Shown here: positions 14,810-23,052 of the stretch, one piece after another
Position numbering within the stretch: position 1 is the stretch's first letter
Layout of the letters: every line of letters starts with the position of its first letter
NCBI GenBank assembly: GCA_021770845.1
Contig: JAETQF010000010.1
Span: forward strand, 1-64,000
Direction of reading: 5' to 3'
DNA from: Oscillospiraceae bacterium
Lineage (GTDB): Bacteria; Bacillota; Clostridia; Oscillospirales; Oscillospiraceae
Length of the DNA: 64,000 bases
Program-made: the position numbers and the translations under genes
Notes under the pieces: generated by a model
Databases searched by the model: none
What the model was told of the DNA's origin: nothing
Seen by the model: the letters and a program-made list of their open reading frames with translations, nothing else

Positions 14810-15801
14810 TGGCAACCTTCACCGCGATCCAATGCAAAAAGCAATCCGCCAGTTCCATGTGCGGCGTGATCGACTATGTGGAACAGGATAAGAAAACCCG
14901 CTGGGGCGACGCATGGTTGGTCACCGGGAGCGACTGCGTCCCCCAGTCCGCCTTCATCGAGATGCAGATGACCAAGGAGCGCTTTCACAAAACGGACGGC
15001 ACACAGTTCTACCACTTCGTCCAGTCCTTCTCCGCAGAGGACAACATCACACCCCAGGAGGTCAACGCCATCGGCCTGGAGTTCGCCCAGCGGCAGTTTC
15101 CAGGCTTCGAGGTGGTAATCGCTACCCACGTTGATACCGGCCATCTGCACAACCACATGGTGGTGAACAGCGTCAGCCACAAGGATGGACACAAGCTCCA
15201 TCAAAGCCCCAGCGACCTTCTGACGCACCGAAAAGTGAACGACGAGATCTGTCTCGCCCACGGTCTTCGGGTGCTGGACGAGTGCGAACTGCGTACCAAA
15301 AAGAGGCGCATGAAGCCCGGCGAATACCAGGCTGGCTTGCGCGGCGACAGCTGGAAGCTGGATCTGATCCAGGCCATCAACGAGGCGCTGGAGTATTCCA
15401 TCACCCGCGAGGATTTCATCACCAACATGGAGATGGAGGGTTACGAGGTGAACTGGGCCCCGAACCGGAAGCACATCACCTTCACCTGTCCCAACGGACG
15501 CAAGTGCCGGGACAGCAGCCTCCACGATGAAACCTTCCTCAAGGAAAATCTGGAGATGCTCCTCCTCTACCGTCAGACTACAGGCTTCCGCCCCACCACA
15601 CCGGAGCCGGAGGAGGGCTGGATGGGTGAATTAGCTGCCGGGTGGTTCCAGGTGGCAGCCGATCTGGAGCGCGACGAGGAATGGCAGCTCCCCGCGCCGC
15701 CCACCTGGACGGACAGCAAACAGCGCCGCAGAGAGGCTATCAAGAAAATGGCCATGGGCCAAAAGTTTAGCAACGACCAGCATTGGGAGCAAACCATGTG
15801 A
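14809..15801 (+). CDS. MobA/MOBP-type relaxase
   Basis: This 330-residue protein has the relaxase fold: a probable catalytic tyrosine in the N-terminal part (GVIDYVEQDKK, residues about 21-31) and the metal-binding histidine motif HVDTGHLHNHMVVNSV at about residues 106-121. It nicks and covalently holds the transferred strand at oriT. The C-terminal part is short; many relatives exceed 400 residues, so a C-terminal trim is possible. No coupling protein or secretion gene lies nearby, so it depends on another element for transfer. Confidence 0.88.
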   Translation: MATFTAIQCKKQSASSMCGVIDYVEQDKKTRWGDAWLVTGSDCVPQSAFIEMQMTKERFHKTDGTQFYHFVQSFSAEDNITPQEVNAIGLEFAQRQFPGFEVVIATHVDTGHLHNHMVVNSVSHKDGHKLHQSPSDLLTHRKVNDEICLAHGLRVLDECELRTKKRRMKPGEYQAGLRGDSWKLDLIQAINEALEYSITREDFITNMEMEGYEVNWAPNRKHITFTCPNGRKCRDSSLHDETFLKENLEMLLLYRQTTGFRPTTPEPEEGWMGELAAGWFQVAADLERDEEWQLPAPPTWTDSKQRRREAIKKMAMGQKFSNDQHWEQTM

Positions 15802-15977
15802 CCCCCGTAAAATCTGCGCCGCAGAAAACAATAAGAGGCTCGTCTGCTGTGCAATGTGCTTCGTTTGCGCCCCTGCTTTTCTCCGCGCCGCCGCCCCGAT
15901 TGTGCTTGACTTCCTGGCCCTCCTTCGGCATGGTTGTGTTTGCGAAACGCACAACAAAATTGAAAGGGGATCAGATC

Positions 15978-16676
15978 ATGAACAGGAAAAGGGAAGCGGT
16001 ATTTATGGGGCTCGGCATCCTCGCCGGCCTTACCCTGAGCGGCCCTGCCGTCCAGGCAGCGGACTATCTCACCGCCCGACCCAGCAGTCAGGCATTCTAT
16101 CTCAACGGACAGCAAACAGCCTTTACCGCCTACAGCATCAGCGGCAGCAACTATGTCCGGCTCCGGGATATCGGCAGGGCGGTGGACTTCGGCGTGACCT
16201 ATGATGCCGCCACCAACTCCGTCCACATTGACAGCAACCAGCCTTACCGAGAAGAACTTCCCGCCACACCGTCTGCCCCTACAGAAGAAAGTGTACAGGC
16301 CACTTTGGCGCAGCTCCGGAAAACCTATCCCACCGGGACAGTGTTCCCCACGCCCTACCGTTCCACCAGCGGCGGGCCCTACCACCGGGGTACCCACTGC
16401 TCCGGCTGGGCTACGCTGTGTTCAGACGCGGCGTTTGGCGACCTTCCATGGCGGAGAGTAGACAACCCAAGTTGGGAGCAGATCCGCTCCGGTGACCTGA
16501 TCCGCTATGACAACAGCGGAAACGGCCACGTGGTAGTTGTGATCAGCAAAACTGACGAGTACATCAAGGTCACCGAGAGCGGTCTCAACAACCATGCCCG
16601 CTGGGGCGGGCAGTACTTCAAGTGGTGGCTGGAGGAACAGCCTGGGTATACGCTGTACACACGCTACCCAGAATAA
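15978..16676 (+). CDS. Secreted stalk-domain protein with NlpC/P60- or CHAP-like peptidase domain
   Basis: This 232-residue protein has a signal peptide (cleavage near residue 26, AVQAAD). A stalk domain follows at about 35-90 (FYLNGQQTAFTAYSISGSN, YVRLRDIGRAVDF), similar to the one in the protein at 6200. A papain-like domain of the CHAP/NlpC type spans about 130-232, with a cysteine in GTHCSGWATLC and a histidine in GNGHVVVVI. This suggests cleavage of wall peptides or amide bonds. ATG 15978 follows aaagggga. Wall hydrolases can open a path for conjugation, but this one lies downstream of the relaxase without secretion genes. Confidence 0.7.
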   Translation: MNRKREAVFMGLGILAGLTLSGPAVQAADYLTARPSSQAFYLNGQQTAFTAYSISGSNYVRLRDIGRAVDFGVTYDAATNSVHIDSNQPYREELPATPSAPTEESVQATLAQLRKTYPTGTVFPTPYRSTSGGPYHRGTHCSGWATLCSDAAFGDLPWRRVDNPSWEQIRSGDLIRYDNSGNGHVVVVISKTDEYIKVTESGLNNHARWGGQYFKWWLEEQPGYTLYTRYPE

Positions 16677-16738
16677 GCACTCGCAGGCACAAATGGGCGG
16701 CGCTCCACACCTGCGGAACGCCGCCCAAGTGTTTTCCC

Positions 16739-16770
16739 CCGTGTTAGCCCCTGTATAGCGGTTTGTGACC
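16739..16770 (+). repeat. Repeat A, partial copy
   Basis: The unit gtgttagcccctgta, then gcggtttgtgac matches the core of the copies at 14090 and 16820 with a few changes. Confidence 0.4.
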
Positions 16771-16780
16771 ATCCCATAGA

Positions 16781-16852
16781 GCAGGGGGCGTCCATACACC
16801 TTGCGCCAGTGAGGCGCGGCGTTGGCCCCTTTGTGGGCCGTTGTGAGCGGCT
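16781..16852 (+). repeat. Repeat A, copy 2
   Basis: About 70 bases similar to 14058-14122, in the same orientation. It lies upstream of the integrase block. Confidence 0.5.
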
Positions 16853-16991
16853 GTGAATTGCACCACTGTCTACAAAGAGAAGCCCAGCGAAACGCCGAAA
16901 AAAGATGTGTCTGTTTTGATAACTTTTGCCGTAGCCCATGGCTGTTTCCGCCAACCTGTGGTATGGTGTGTCGCTACAGGAGGCGAGAATC

Positions 16992-17288
16992 ATGCGAAAT
17001 ACTTTGGAAGATCTCTACTACGGCAATATAGCACCCAACGCGCAGGACATGGCGCCCAATTCAGAGCTGAAGCGGGCAACAGACCGGGTGGCCCGTTTCG
17101 AAAAGCAGCTCACAGAGCAGCTCGACGAGGCTGGACAGGCGGTCTTGGCAAAGCTGATCGAATCACAGCAGGAAATTGACAGTATCACCGCTATGGAAAA
17201 CTTCATCCTGGGTTTTCGGCTGGGCGCCAAAATCATGATGGAGTGCATGGACAACAACGATGGCGATATTAGAACTGGAGGTGATTGA
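16992..17288 (+). CDS. DUF6809 family protein
   Basis: This 98-residue, largely helical acidic protein begins MRNTLEDLYYGNIAPNAQDM and ends with a helix pair (ENFILGFRLGAKIMMECMD). The MRNTLEDLYYGNI start is characteristic of the small DUF6809 family found beside recombinases in Clostridia. The function is unknown. ATG 16992 follows aggaggcgag. The stop overlaps the ribosome site of the next gene, so it is co-expressed with the integrases. Confidence 0.8.
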   Translation: MRNTLEDLYYGNIAPNAQDMAPNSELKRATDRVARFEKQLTEQLDEAGQAVLAKLIESQQEIDSITAMENFILGFRLGAKIMMECMDNNDGDIRTGGD

Positions 17289-17290
17289 CC

Positions 17291-18502
17291 ATGGCGAAGC
17301 GCAGACCATCCGGCGATGGAATGGTGCGAAAACGGGACGACGGCCGCTGGGAGGGCCGCATTGTGGTGGGGCACAAGGAGGGTGGCGATCCTATCTTCCA
17401 GTATGTCCTCGCAACCACGCAGAAAGCCCTTCTGCCCAAACTCCACCAAAATATTGAGACCTTTCGGGATGTGGAGCTGTGTGAGGACAGCCGCATGACC
17501 CTGGCCCAGTGGTTGGATCGCTGGTTGGACGAATATGCCGCCCCGCGCTTACGGGAAAGCACGATGAGCGGTTATCGGATGTACGCCGAGCAGTATATCA
17601 AGCCACGTCTGGGGAACAAGAAAATGAATTCCATCACCTCAGCGGATATCCAGCGGTTGTACACCAAGCTGAAAAAAGAGGGCCGGGTACATGAACACCC
17701 GGAGCATGGCCGCGCCCTCTCCGCCGGCACTGTCCGGCGCATCCACACCATGCTCCACCGCGCCCTAGGGGATGCTGTGAAAGCCCACATCATCCCACGC
17801 AACCCCGCCGAAGGACTGACGCTGCCGAGGTCGGACAGTCCGGCCAAGCGCGTCCTCACCGACAGAGAGCTGGACAAATTCATGGAGGCCATCCAAGCCG
17901 ACCCGCTCTGGCACGACTTCTTCTATACGGAACTCACCACCGGTCTGCGCCGGGGCGAGATCTGCGGCCTCCAGTGGCAGGACTTCGACAGCCGAACCGG
18001 GATGCTCCAAGTCAGCCGCACCCTGCACAGAAAGTCGGGCGGCGGGTTTGAAACGGGCGAAACGAAAACCGGGCGGGGGCGGCGCAAGATCCTACTCCCT
18101 CAGAGTACGGCGGATATGCTCCGGGCGCGCCAGGAAACGTTTCCTGGCAAGTGGATCTTCCCCAGCCCGTTCAAGCCCGAGCAGCCCGCAGCCCCCGACA
18201 TGGCCTATCGGCGTTTCAAATCCCTGCTGCGTGAGGCTGGGATCACCGAAAGCATCCCGTTCCATGCGTTGCGTCACACCTTTGCCACCCATGCGTTGGC
18301 CAGCGGGGTGGACGCCAAAACCCTGTCCGGCATCCTGGGCCACACCGATGCCACATTTACGCTAAACACCTACACCCACGTCACCGGCGATATGCAGAAG
18401 CAGGCCGCGGTAATTGTGGGAAACTTCATGAAGGACATTTTCGGAAAGGAGTTGAAACCGTGGCAAAGCGCAGAAAACGGGGCGAAGGAAGCGTCCACCT
18501 GA
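17291..18502 (+). CDS. Tyrosine integrase 1
   Basis: This 403-residue protein has an N-terminal arm-binding, AP2-like stretch (DDGRWEGRIVVG, about 18-30), a SAM-like core-binding domain (about 70-165) and a catalytic domain (about 185-380). The catalytic residues are Arg in TTGLRRGEICGLQW, His/Arg in HALRHTFATH, His in GILGHTD and Tyr in NTYTHV. All are present, so it should be active. ATG 17291 follows ggaggtg. Its last 43 bases overlap the start of integrase 2. Confidence 0.9.
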   Translation: MAKRRPSGDGMVRKRDDGRWEGRIVVGHKEGGDPIFQYVLATTQKALLPKLHQNIETFRDVELCEDSRMTLAQWLDRWLDEYAAPRLRESTMSGYRMYAEQYIKPRLGNKKMNSITSADIQRLYTKLKKEGRVHEHPEHGRALSAGTVRRIHTMLHRALGDAVKAHIIPRNPAEGLTLPRSDSPAKRVLTDRELDKFMEAIQADPLWHDFFYTELTTGLRRGEICGLQWQDFDSRTGMLQVSRTLHRKSGGGFETGETKTGRGRRKILLPQSTADMLRARQETFPGKWIFPSPFKPEQPAAPDMAYRRFKSLLREAGITESIPFHALRHTFATHALASGVDAKTLSGILGHTDATFTLNTYTHVTGDMQKQAAVIVGNFMKDIFGKELKPWQSAENGAKEAST

Positions 18503-19968
18503 GAAAGGACGGGCGCTGGGAGGGGCGGGTAGTGGTGGGCTACGACGACAAGGGCCTTCCCATCACAAAAAACGTGCTGGCAAAGACAAAAACGGCGTGT
18601 TTGGACAAACTGAAAGCCTTGCAAGAAACCTGTTCAGGGCAGCCAACAGAGAAGCTCCAGCCGGATATGACCTTCGGTGAATGGCTGGACTTTTGGTATC
18701 AAAACTATTCCAAGCCCAGGCTACGCCCCAAATCGCAGCTCGACTACGAAAACAGCATTTACAAGCACATCATCCCCGCGCTGGGTAAAATCCAACTATC
18801 CAAATTGACCGTCAACGATCTCCAGCAATTTTATGTACAGATGAAGAAAAACGGTCGCCTGATCCGCACCAAGGTTTACGGCGATGGCCTCTCGGATCGT
18901 ATGGTTCGTGCCTGTCACACCCGATGCCTTACGGCATTGGACCGCGCCGTGGCGGACGGTCTGATCCGTATTAATCCCGCCACCGACTGCAAACTTCCCG
19001 GACAGGCCCTCAAAGATATGAACCTGCTGACGCGGGAGGAAATGCAGCGGTTTCTCATCCAAGCCAAGGAGGAGGGGTACTACGAGCTGTTCCTGTTGGA
19101 GCTGGCCACGGGCCTGCGCCGGGGCGAGGTTCTGGCCCTCCAATGGGACGATCTGGACTTTGAAACCGGGGCACTTCATATCCAGCGCCAAGTCTACCGG
19201 GCCAACGGTGAGCTGGTAGTATCGATCCCCAAGACCAAAGCCGCCCTGCGTACCATCGCCCTACCACCCTCTTTGGTGGGTGTGCTTGAGGAATATCACG
19301 GACAAATCAATTCCCGCTGGATGTTCCCTTCTCCGGCAAAGGAGGACTCGCCCCTCGACCCGGCTACCGTTCGGAAGCGTCTCCAGACCATCCTGAAACA
19401 CGCGGGGTGCAGAAAAGTCCGCTTTCACGATCTGCGCCATCTTTTCGTGACCACGGCTTTGGAAAACGGAATGGATGTAAAAACCCTGTCCACCATTATT
19501 GGGCACGTCTCCGCAAAGACCACGCTGAATGTTTACACCCATGTCACTAACGCCATGCAACAGACTGCGGCGGCAAAAATCGACCAAGGAATCGGCAAAT
19601 GTAAGCCGCAGAACAAAGCCAATTTGGGCAGCAAAGGTTTACCCGCCCAAGCGCCTGACACGCACCCAGTGGCTACGTTTGAACCCTACAAAGGCAAAAT
19701 CCGCAAGCCGGGGACGGGGTGCGTAACGCAGATCAACGACCATCTCTGGGAAGGAAAATTTTCACCCAAGTGGCCCGATGGCAAAAAACACTCCCGCAGC
19801 GTATACGCCGACACCGAACCCGAATGTGAGGAAAAGCTGGCTGAGCTGATCCAGCAGATGAAAACGGAGATCGCGGAATCCAGACGCCTGACTGCAGAGG
19901 GAAAATGGGAAGAAGCCATGGCCCTGGCGGGACGGAAGAAAGCCCGGGGGACAAAGAAGGTGGTGTGA
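18460..19968 (+). CDS. Tyrosine integrase 2, tRNA-proximal
   Basis: This 502-residue protein starts at GTG 18460 behind aaaggag, inside integrase 1. The N-terminal arm domain (RKDGRWEGRVVVG), core-binding domain and catalytic domain follow: Arg in ATGLRRGEVLALQW, HDLRHLFVTT, IIGHVS and Tyr in NVYTHV, all intact. About 90 extra C-terminal residues include a second WEG-type arm-like stretch (INDHLWEGKFSPKW, about 440). It ends about 210 bases from the tRNA-Val att site, the usual place for the integrase that inserts the element. Both integrases are full length; which one acts at the tRNA is not shown. Confidence 0.9.
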   Translation: MAKRRKRGEGSVHLRKDGRWEGRVVVGYDDKGLPITKNVLAKTKTACLDKLKALQETCSGQPTEKLQPDMTFGEWLDFWYQNYSKPRLRPKSQLDYENSIYKHIIPALGKIQLSKLTVNDLQQFYVQMKKNGRLIRTKVYGDGLSDRMVRACHTRCLTALDRAVADGLIRINPATDCKLPGQALKDMNLLTREEMQRFLIQAKEEGYYELFLLELATGLRRGEVLALQWDDLDFETGALHIQRQVYRANGELVVSIPKTKAALRTIALPPSLVGVLEEYHGQINSRWMFPSPAKEDSPLDPATVRKRLQTILKHAGCRKVRFHDLRHLFVTTALENGMDVKTLSTIIGHVSAKTTLNVYTHVTNAMQQTAAAKIDQGIGKCKPQNKANLGSKGLPAQAPDTHPVATFEPYKGKIRKPGTGCVTQINDHLWEGKFSPKWPDGKKHSRSVYADTEPECEEKLAELIQQMKTEIAESRRLTAEGKWEEAMALAGRKKARGTKKVV

Positions 19969-19970
19969 AA

Positions 19971-20008
19971 AGCGGAAAAATATGCCACGCTGTAATCAGT
20001 AGAGGGTT
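19971..20008 (+). repeat. Dispersed repeat B, copy 4
   Basis: The best match to the copy at 14147. It lies directly after the integrase 2 stop and about 170 bases from the att core, where an integrase arm site would be expected. Confidence 0.6.
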
Positions 20009-20135
20009 CCCGTGCCGCCGGTAAGCTCAGCCATCCCCTCCGCCCCCAACCGGGGGCAGATTTTTTCTGTCTGTGGTCATTTATGTGGTCAAGGCCAAAA
20101 CGCGAAAAATCAATGCCGCAAAAAAGTGACGCAAA

Positions 20136-20175
20136 ACAAAAAAATCCGCCCGAAACCAACGGTTTCAGGCGAATC
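20136..20175 (-). terminator. Terminator of tRNA-Val
   Basis: On the minus strand a 15-bp stem with two or three wobbles or mismatches (20161-20175 with 20143-20157, loop of three) is followed by a long T-run. The same hairpin is present in the left repeat at about 34-65. Confidence 0.75.
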
Positions 20176-20177
20176 TG

Positions 20178-20254
20178 TGGTGGACGATACAAGACTCGAA
20201 CTTGTGACCTCCCGCACGTCAAGCGGATGCTCATACCAACTGAGCTAATCGTCC
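20178..20254 (-). tRNA. tRNA-Val (anticodon GAC)
   Basis: A full cloverleaf with encoded CCA: acceptor GGACGAT/ATCGTCC, D arm, anticodon loop TTGACGT (anticodon GAC) and T arm ending in AAGTTCGAGTCTTG. It is preceded by a strong promoter at 20296-20324. Its 3' 45 bases are repeated at 68-112, so it is the insertion site of the 20-kb element. Confidence 0.95.
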
Positions 20255-20295
20255 GGCTATGAACTTGTCCCTCTGCTCTCATCGGAACACGTCAT

Positions 20296-20324
20296 ATTAT
20301 AACCGCGCCGACGCCCCTTGTCAA
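20296..20324 (-). promoter_or_regulatory. Sigma-A promoter of tRNA-Val
   Basis: Minus strand: TTGACA (20324-20319), 17 bases, TATAAT (20301-20296). Both boxes match the consensus perfectly. The start would lie about 35 bases before the tRNA. Confidence 0.9.
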
Positions 20325-20379
20325 GGCTTTTTTCTCTCCCCTGTCCTCCCCTGCCCCCGTTCCCGCTTTCCGGGAAAAG

Positions 20380-20751
20380 CTGTTAGAGGTAAGGGACTAT
20401 CAGAAAGAGTGTAAGCGTCTATGTGGGAAGTGCTATAACAAGCAATACCTGGAGTACATCTGCGTAGATGAAATGGGCAACCTGATCTCTCCCCACTATT
20501 TAACATCCGCTTTTCCCAAACTGCTTGAAAAGAATGGGCTGCGGCGTATCAGATTTCACGATCTTCGCCATAGCTGTGCCTCACTTCTGCTGGCGAATGG
20601 CGTCCCGATGAAGCAGATACAGGAATGGCTGGGGCATAGCGACTTCTCGACTACTGCCAACGTCTACGCACATTTGGACTACAATTCCAAGCTGTCCTCT
20701 GCTGACGCTATGGTAAACGGATTGAGCGGTGCTTTGCAGGCAATCAAATAA
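20380..20751 (+). pseudogene. Tyrosine integrase C-terminal fragment
   Basis: Only the last roughly 120 residues of a phage-type integrase remain: FHDLRHSCASLLLANGVPMK, then WLGHSDFSTTANVYAHLDY with the catalytic His, Arg, His and Tyr. The core-binding domain and first catalytic arginine are missing, and no proper start precedes it. It lies just behind the tRNA-Val promoter, on the far side of the tRNA from the intact element. Confidence 0.8.
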
Positions 20752-20907
20752 CCCCCAGGCGTATTGCAGGTTACGAAGCCAATACGCCGCTACATAGTGG
20801 GTTCGAATCACAGCTTCATAGGCGGTTTAGGAGAGAACTACGCCGCTTCGGGAGAGAACCGGCACATAAATTCCCAATCACCATCCCTCAAAAAAGCGAA
20901 AAGAAAA

Positions 20908-20950
20908 GCCTACAAACGGCACAAAACCGCTTGTAGACTGAACTTTTTTG
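20908..20950 (+). terminator. Terminator-like hairpin
   Basis: GCCTACAAACGG (20908-20919) pairs with CCGCTTGTAGAC (20927-20938) with small mismatches, and TTTTTT follows at 20944. Confidence 0.5.
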
Positions 20951-21014
20951 GCTGGGGCGAACACTTTAGATGCCCTGTTTTGAGAGTGGATTTTAACCCT
21001 AACTGGAGTACAGC

Positions 21015-21245
21015 GAAGTAAATTCGCTATAAAAATGGTATCAGGTGTCTTTCCCCAATTGTGCAACCAGCTTTTACCGATTTGAGAGACCCCTTTATCA
21101 AAAAAGACAAAGCATACAGTCATTTCGTGTTTGCACGAAAATTGTTGGGTGGCATCAGCAACAATTCGGATTGCCTGCTCTTTTGGATAACCATAGGCGC
21201 CAGATAAAATCAATGGGAAAGCAACAGTCTTGAAACAATACTTAT
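21015..21245 (-). pseudogene. Macro-domain (ADP-ribose-binding) protein fragment
   Basis: Leftward translation gives KTVAFPLILSGAYGYPKEQA, then a helix and MTVCFVFFDKGVSQIGKSW. This matches the C-terminal third of Appr-1-p-processing (macro) domains, including the GxYGYP loop. No start or N-terminal part exists; the gene upstream (21242-22027) ends exactly where the missing part should be. I assign it from motif memory; a profile search would confirm it. Confidence 0.5.
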
Positions 21246-22027
21246 GAGTGGTTCATAAGTATCTGTTCAGACCTCATGTGTGGTTGGCATGCAATATCTA
21301 AGTAATATTCTAAATGATGAGTTGGTTGATATTTTTTAGTCCCTTTTGCAGTGTACAATATAAAAGCTCGTTCGCTTTGAGTATATTCGTCTAAGGAAAC
21401 CCCTTTGTCCCAATACAGATAATCAACTCTTGCCAATATTTTGGCAGTATGAATAGGGCAATGGACATAGGTAGCACTAATCTCTCTCGCTAATTGCATT
21501 TTCCAGTCTGGCATAGATGCAAGACTGGCATCTATGTTCGGTTTTGCAAAAAATAATTCTTTGCACTTCTTTAATTTATCAAAATCATTTGTTGATGTGT
21601 TCAACAGCAATCCTTCTGGCACGCATAAGCCACTTGCAAACTGGGCAATCCTTTTTTTTGCAAATCCTTTGGTTTTTGCGCTATAAACAACACCAAATGA
21701 AACGCCTAATACTACCGCAATATCCACCATACTGATTCCATAAACACACTTGATTGCATCAAAAATGTTAATTGATACGGGTCTCCCTTCATTATAGTCG
21801 TCAACAAGACGAGAAAAATCTTGATAGGAAATGTGACCGCCGTTGTAGGCCTCTCTCAGAAAACGAGGGGCAGTAGTTGTTTGATGCTCAAAGTATTTAA
21901 AACTTGCACCCCAATCATTACAACACTTGGTATCATCAGTGATTGGTTCTCCATACCGATAAACATTGCCAGATCCAGCACATATGCCTTCAAAGTTAAA
22001 CTCACAGGTACTACAGTCTTTCCTCAT
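21242..22027 (-). CDS. Unknown protein with N-terminal Cys cluster and HTH-like region
   Basis: This 261-residue protein has five cysteines in its first 35 residues (CSTC, IC, then CC), likely a metal site. An HTH-like segment follows at about 105-130 (SMVDIAVVLGVSFGVVYSAK). No catalytic motif is seen. ATG 22027 has a perfect ggaggatg ribosome site. The coding sequence is much richer in A/T than the flanks, a sign of transfer. It could be a regulator of a lost element; I do not recognize the family. Confidence 0.65.
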   Translation of the reverse strand: MRKDCSTCEFNFEGICAGSGNVYRYGEPITDDTKCCNDWGASFKYFEHQTTTAPRFLREAYNGGHISYQDFSRLVDDYNEGRPVSINIFDAIKCVYGISMVDIAVVLGVSFGVVYSAKTKGFAKKRIAQFASGLCVPEGLLLNTSTNDFDKLKKCKELFFAKPNIDASLASMPDWKMQLAREISATYVHCPIHTAKILARVDYLYWDKGVSLDEYTQSERAFILYTAKGTKKYQPTHHLEYYLDIACQPHMRSEQILMNHS

Positions 22028-22173
22028 TTTACATCCTCCTCATGTTTCCTTTTAGATTGTAGACCTTTCTGTATATGCATGTTATACCAGCCTACAGCAA
22101 TTTTGACAATTGTTATAATGGGCTCCTATCTATAAAAACAATGTTTAGCAGCCGATATATGCTACCAATAGAT

Positions 22174-23010
22174 TTACTCAGTTAGCAAAGATGGAGCAAG
22201 CTGATATGTTGCAGTTCCTGAGCCATCTACATCATTTTCAAAATATGTTCTATTGATGGAGATATAAATCGTATCTCTGCTGCGCTTTCCCTGTATGTCA
22301 GAATATTCAACATATAGAACAATGTATAAGTTTTCTGGCAAGGACGCACATTTCACAATTTCATGAATCAAAATCGAGTATGCCATTGGCAATGGGAGAG
22401 TATATGTTTCTGTTGCATCAGGCAACATATACATTAAGCGTGGGTTGCGCTCCATATTTGTAACAACGAGCCTTTCACCAAAGGAAAAGGCTACACTCTT
22501 GTCAAACGTGCAAAAATTTGATTTTGATGGATTGCACACTGATAGATAATCAGTCAAAAGGAGGAGATTATTTTGATCCCATTCGAAACAAATATCTCTG
22601 GCAGTACCAATACCTATATTTACAACTGTAAAACTTTCCAATTCCCCATTCGGAAATATCTTGACGGGTAGGCTGAATGTCCCTGTAATACTTCCGTCCT
22701 CGTTAACCTCATAGTTACCATCTGACTTTTTGGGTAAAGATAAAAGCCAATTTTCTTCACCATTAGCATCCCACGAAATTTGAAAATCTGCTGCATTCAT
22801 AAGAACTGATGGTTTGTAGGCGGCATCACGATCTTTTCGCATTTCATTGAGGGTTAGCAAAACTCCAACGAAAGATAAGCAGGCTATAACCGCCATAAAT
22901 ATTTGTATCATATCAGAAAGCAAAAAAGACAATCTCCTATTCCCTAACTCCATAGTTATCTCTTTGATATGAACTTTGCTTCGATTTTTACGCTGCCTAT
23001 TGTTGCTCAT
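22174..23010 (-). CDS. Membrane-anchored protein of unknown function
   Basis: This 278-residue protein has a basic N-terminus (MSNNRQRKNRSKVHIKE), one membrane helix at about 32-55 (IQIFMAVIACLSFVGVLLTL) and a large outer or cytoplasmic beta-rich domain. ATG 23010 is preceded by caggag at ten bases; a TTG ten codons earlier is weaker. It is A/T-rich like its neighbour. No family recognized. Confidence 0.65.
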   Translation of the reverse strand: MSNNRQRKNRSKVHIKEITMELGNRRLSFLLSDMIQIFMAVIACLSFVGVLLTLNEMRKDRDAAYKPSVLMNAADFQISWDANGEENWLLSLPKKSDGNYEVNEDGSITGTFSLPVKIFPNGELESFTVVNIGIGTARDICFEWDQNNLLLLTDYLSVCNPSKSNFCTFDKSVAFSFGERLVVTNMERNPRLMYMLPDATETYTLPLPMAYSILIHEIVKCASLPENLYIVLYVEYSDIQGKRSRDTIYISINRTYFENDVDGSGTATYQLAPSLLTE

Positions 23011-23052
23011 GTATTTGCATCTCCTGATAATATCTATCAATAGTACGCACGG

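Larger units (their letters stand above)
16677..16991 (+). other. Non-coding spacer with repeat A copies
   Basis: This 315-base gap holds two iteron-like units (16739-16770 and 16781-16852) and a weak promoter before the DUF6809 gene. No gene is supported. Confidence 0.5.
68..20222. mobile_element. Mobilizable integrative element in tRNA-Val
   Basis: About 20 kb lies between a 45-bp copy of the tRNA-Val 3' end (68-112) and the intact tRNA-Val gene (20178-20254). The element has two tyrosine integrases next to the tRNA, an excisionase-like gene, a rep-type HTH protein, MobC and a relaxase. I see no type IV secretion genes, so it would have to be mobilized by another conjugative element. Cargo is an ECF sigma factor with surface-protein genes, a secreted peptidase-like protein and a broken HEPN/MNT pair. 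The limits are inferred from the repeat; the exact crossover is not visible. Confidence 0.8.

Noticed and set aside
20796-20822. tRNA T-arm-like sequence gtgggttcgaatcac
   Set aside because: The stem pairs poorly and no anticodon, D arm or acceptor partner is present. At best it is a scar of an att site.
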